Assembly (NCBI GenBank): GCA_916613615.1
Contig: OU744725.1
Span: forward strand, 7,236,708 to 7,300,707
Direction of reading: 5' to 3'
Length of the DNA stretch: 64,000 bases
From: Steromphala cineraria
Taxonomy: Eukaryota > Mollusca > Gastropoda > Trochida > Trochidae
Shown: piece after piece, positions 63,931 through 64,000 of the stretch
Layout: each line of letters starts with the position of its first letter
Position numbering within the stretch: position 1 is the stretch's first letter
Translations under genes and position numbers: made by a program
Notes under the pieces: model-generated
The model's database searches: none
The model's input: the letters and a program-made list of their open reading frames with translations, nothing else
What the model was told of the DNA's origin: nothing

Positions 63931-64000
63931 CTGGACCCAGGCTGCAAGAACATAATTCTTGTTAACATTGTCACAGGACCTAAAAATCACATAAGAATCA

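Overview
The window looks like a nuclear genomic fragment of an invertebrate animal, most likely a marine bivalve or another lophotrochozoan. It is AT-rich, with short intron-split exons bounded by consensus GT/AG sites, and its introns and flanks are packed with tandem repeats, MITEs, LINE debris, a Ty3/gypsy element and two DIRS tyrosine-recombinase retrotransposons. No operon, bacterial promoter or CRISPR array is present. The taxon is inferred from gene structure and repeat content only.

Three host genes can be rebuilt exon by exon with matching splice phases. (1) 10963-28785, minus strand: a DUF4062-NACHT STAND NTPase (nephrocystin-3/TTC41/TEP1 type), at least 17 exons including a 21-nt microexon and one probable GC-AG intron; its 3' end is uncertain because a cysteine-rich terminal exon is open in a different frame. 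(2) 29857-49316, plus strand: a complete 15-exon LAS1L gene (566 aa, exon sum an exact multiple of 3), the HEPN-domain nuclease of pre-rRNA processing. (3) 50304-63930, minus strand and continuing past the right edge: the ammonia-ligase half of glutamine-dependent NAD+ synthetase (NADSYN1), with an unusual C-terminal extension of about 246 residues. Genes 1 and 2 are head-to-head, with start codons about 1.07 kb apart. Genes 2 and 3 converge.

Each gene carries a large retroelement in an intron. The NACHT gene holds a near-intact gypsy element (22770-27763) with 181-bp LTRs differing at one base and an ATACC target duplication. LAS1L intron 2 holds a defective DIRS element (31025-36980) whose 151-bp inverted terminal repeats are identical although its reverse-transcriptase core is replaced by minisatellites. 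NADSYN1 holds a full-length DIRS element (54830-60919) with long open gag, RT/RNase H and tyrosine-recombinase frames. The two DIRS elements have unrelated inverted terminal repeats but share a nearly identical 32-nt terminal extension, present at the 3' end and again in the internal complementary region of each. This is the strongest candidate here for an under-described mechanism.

Region by region: 1-10.6 kb is gene-free (diverged duplications, a 16-copy 38-40 bp minisatellite, a TIR element with outward-facing TATA motifs, TTAA-flanked MITEs, a hAT MITE). 10.7-28.8 kb is the NACHT gene with the gypsy insertion. 29.9-49.3 kb is LAS1L with DIRS-A, a SINE, LINE 3' ends and several MITEs. 50.3-64 kb is NADSYN1 with DIRS-B and a piggyBac-like MITE.
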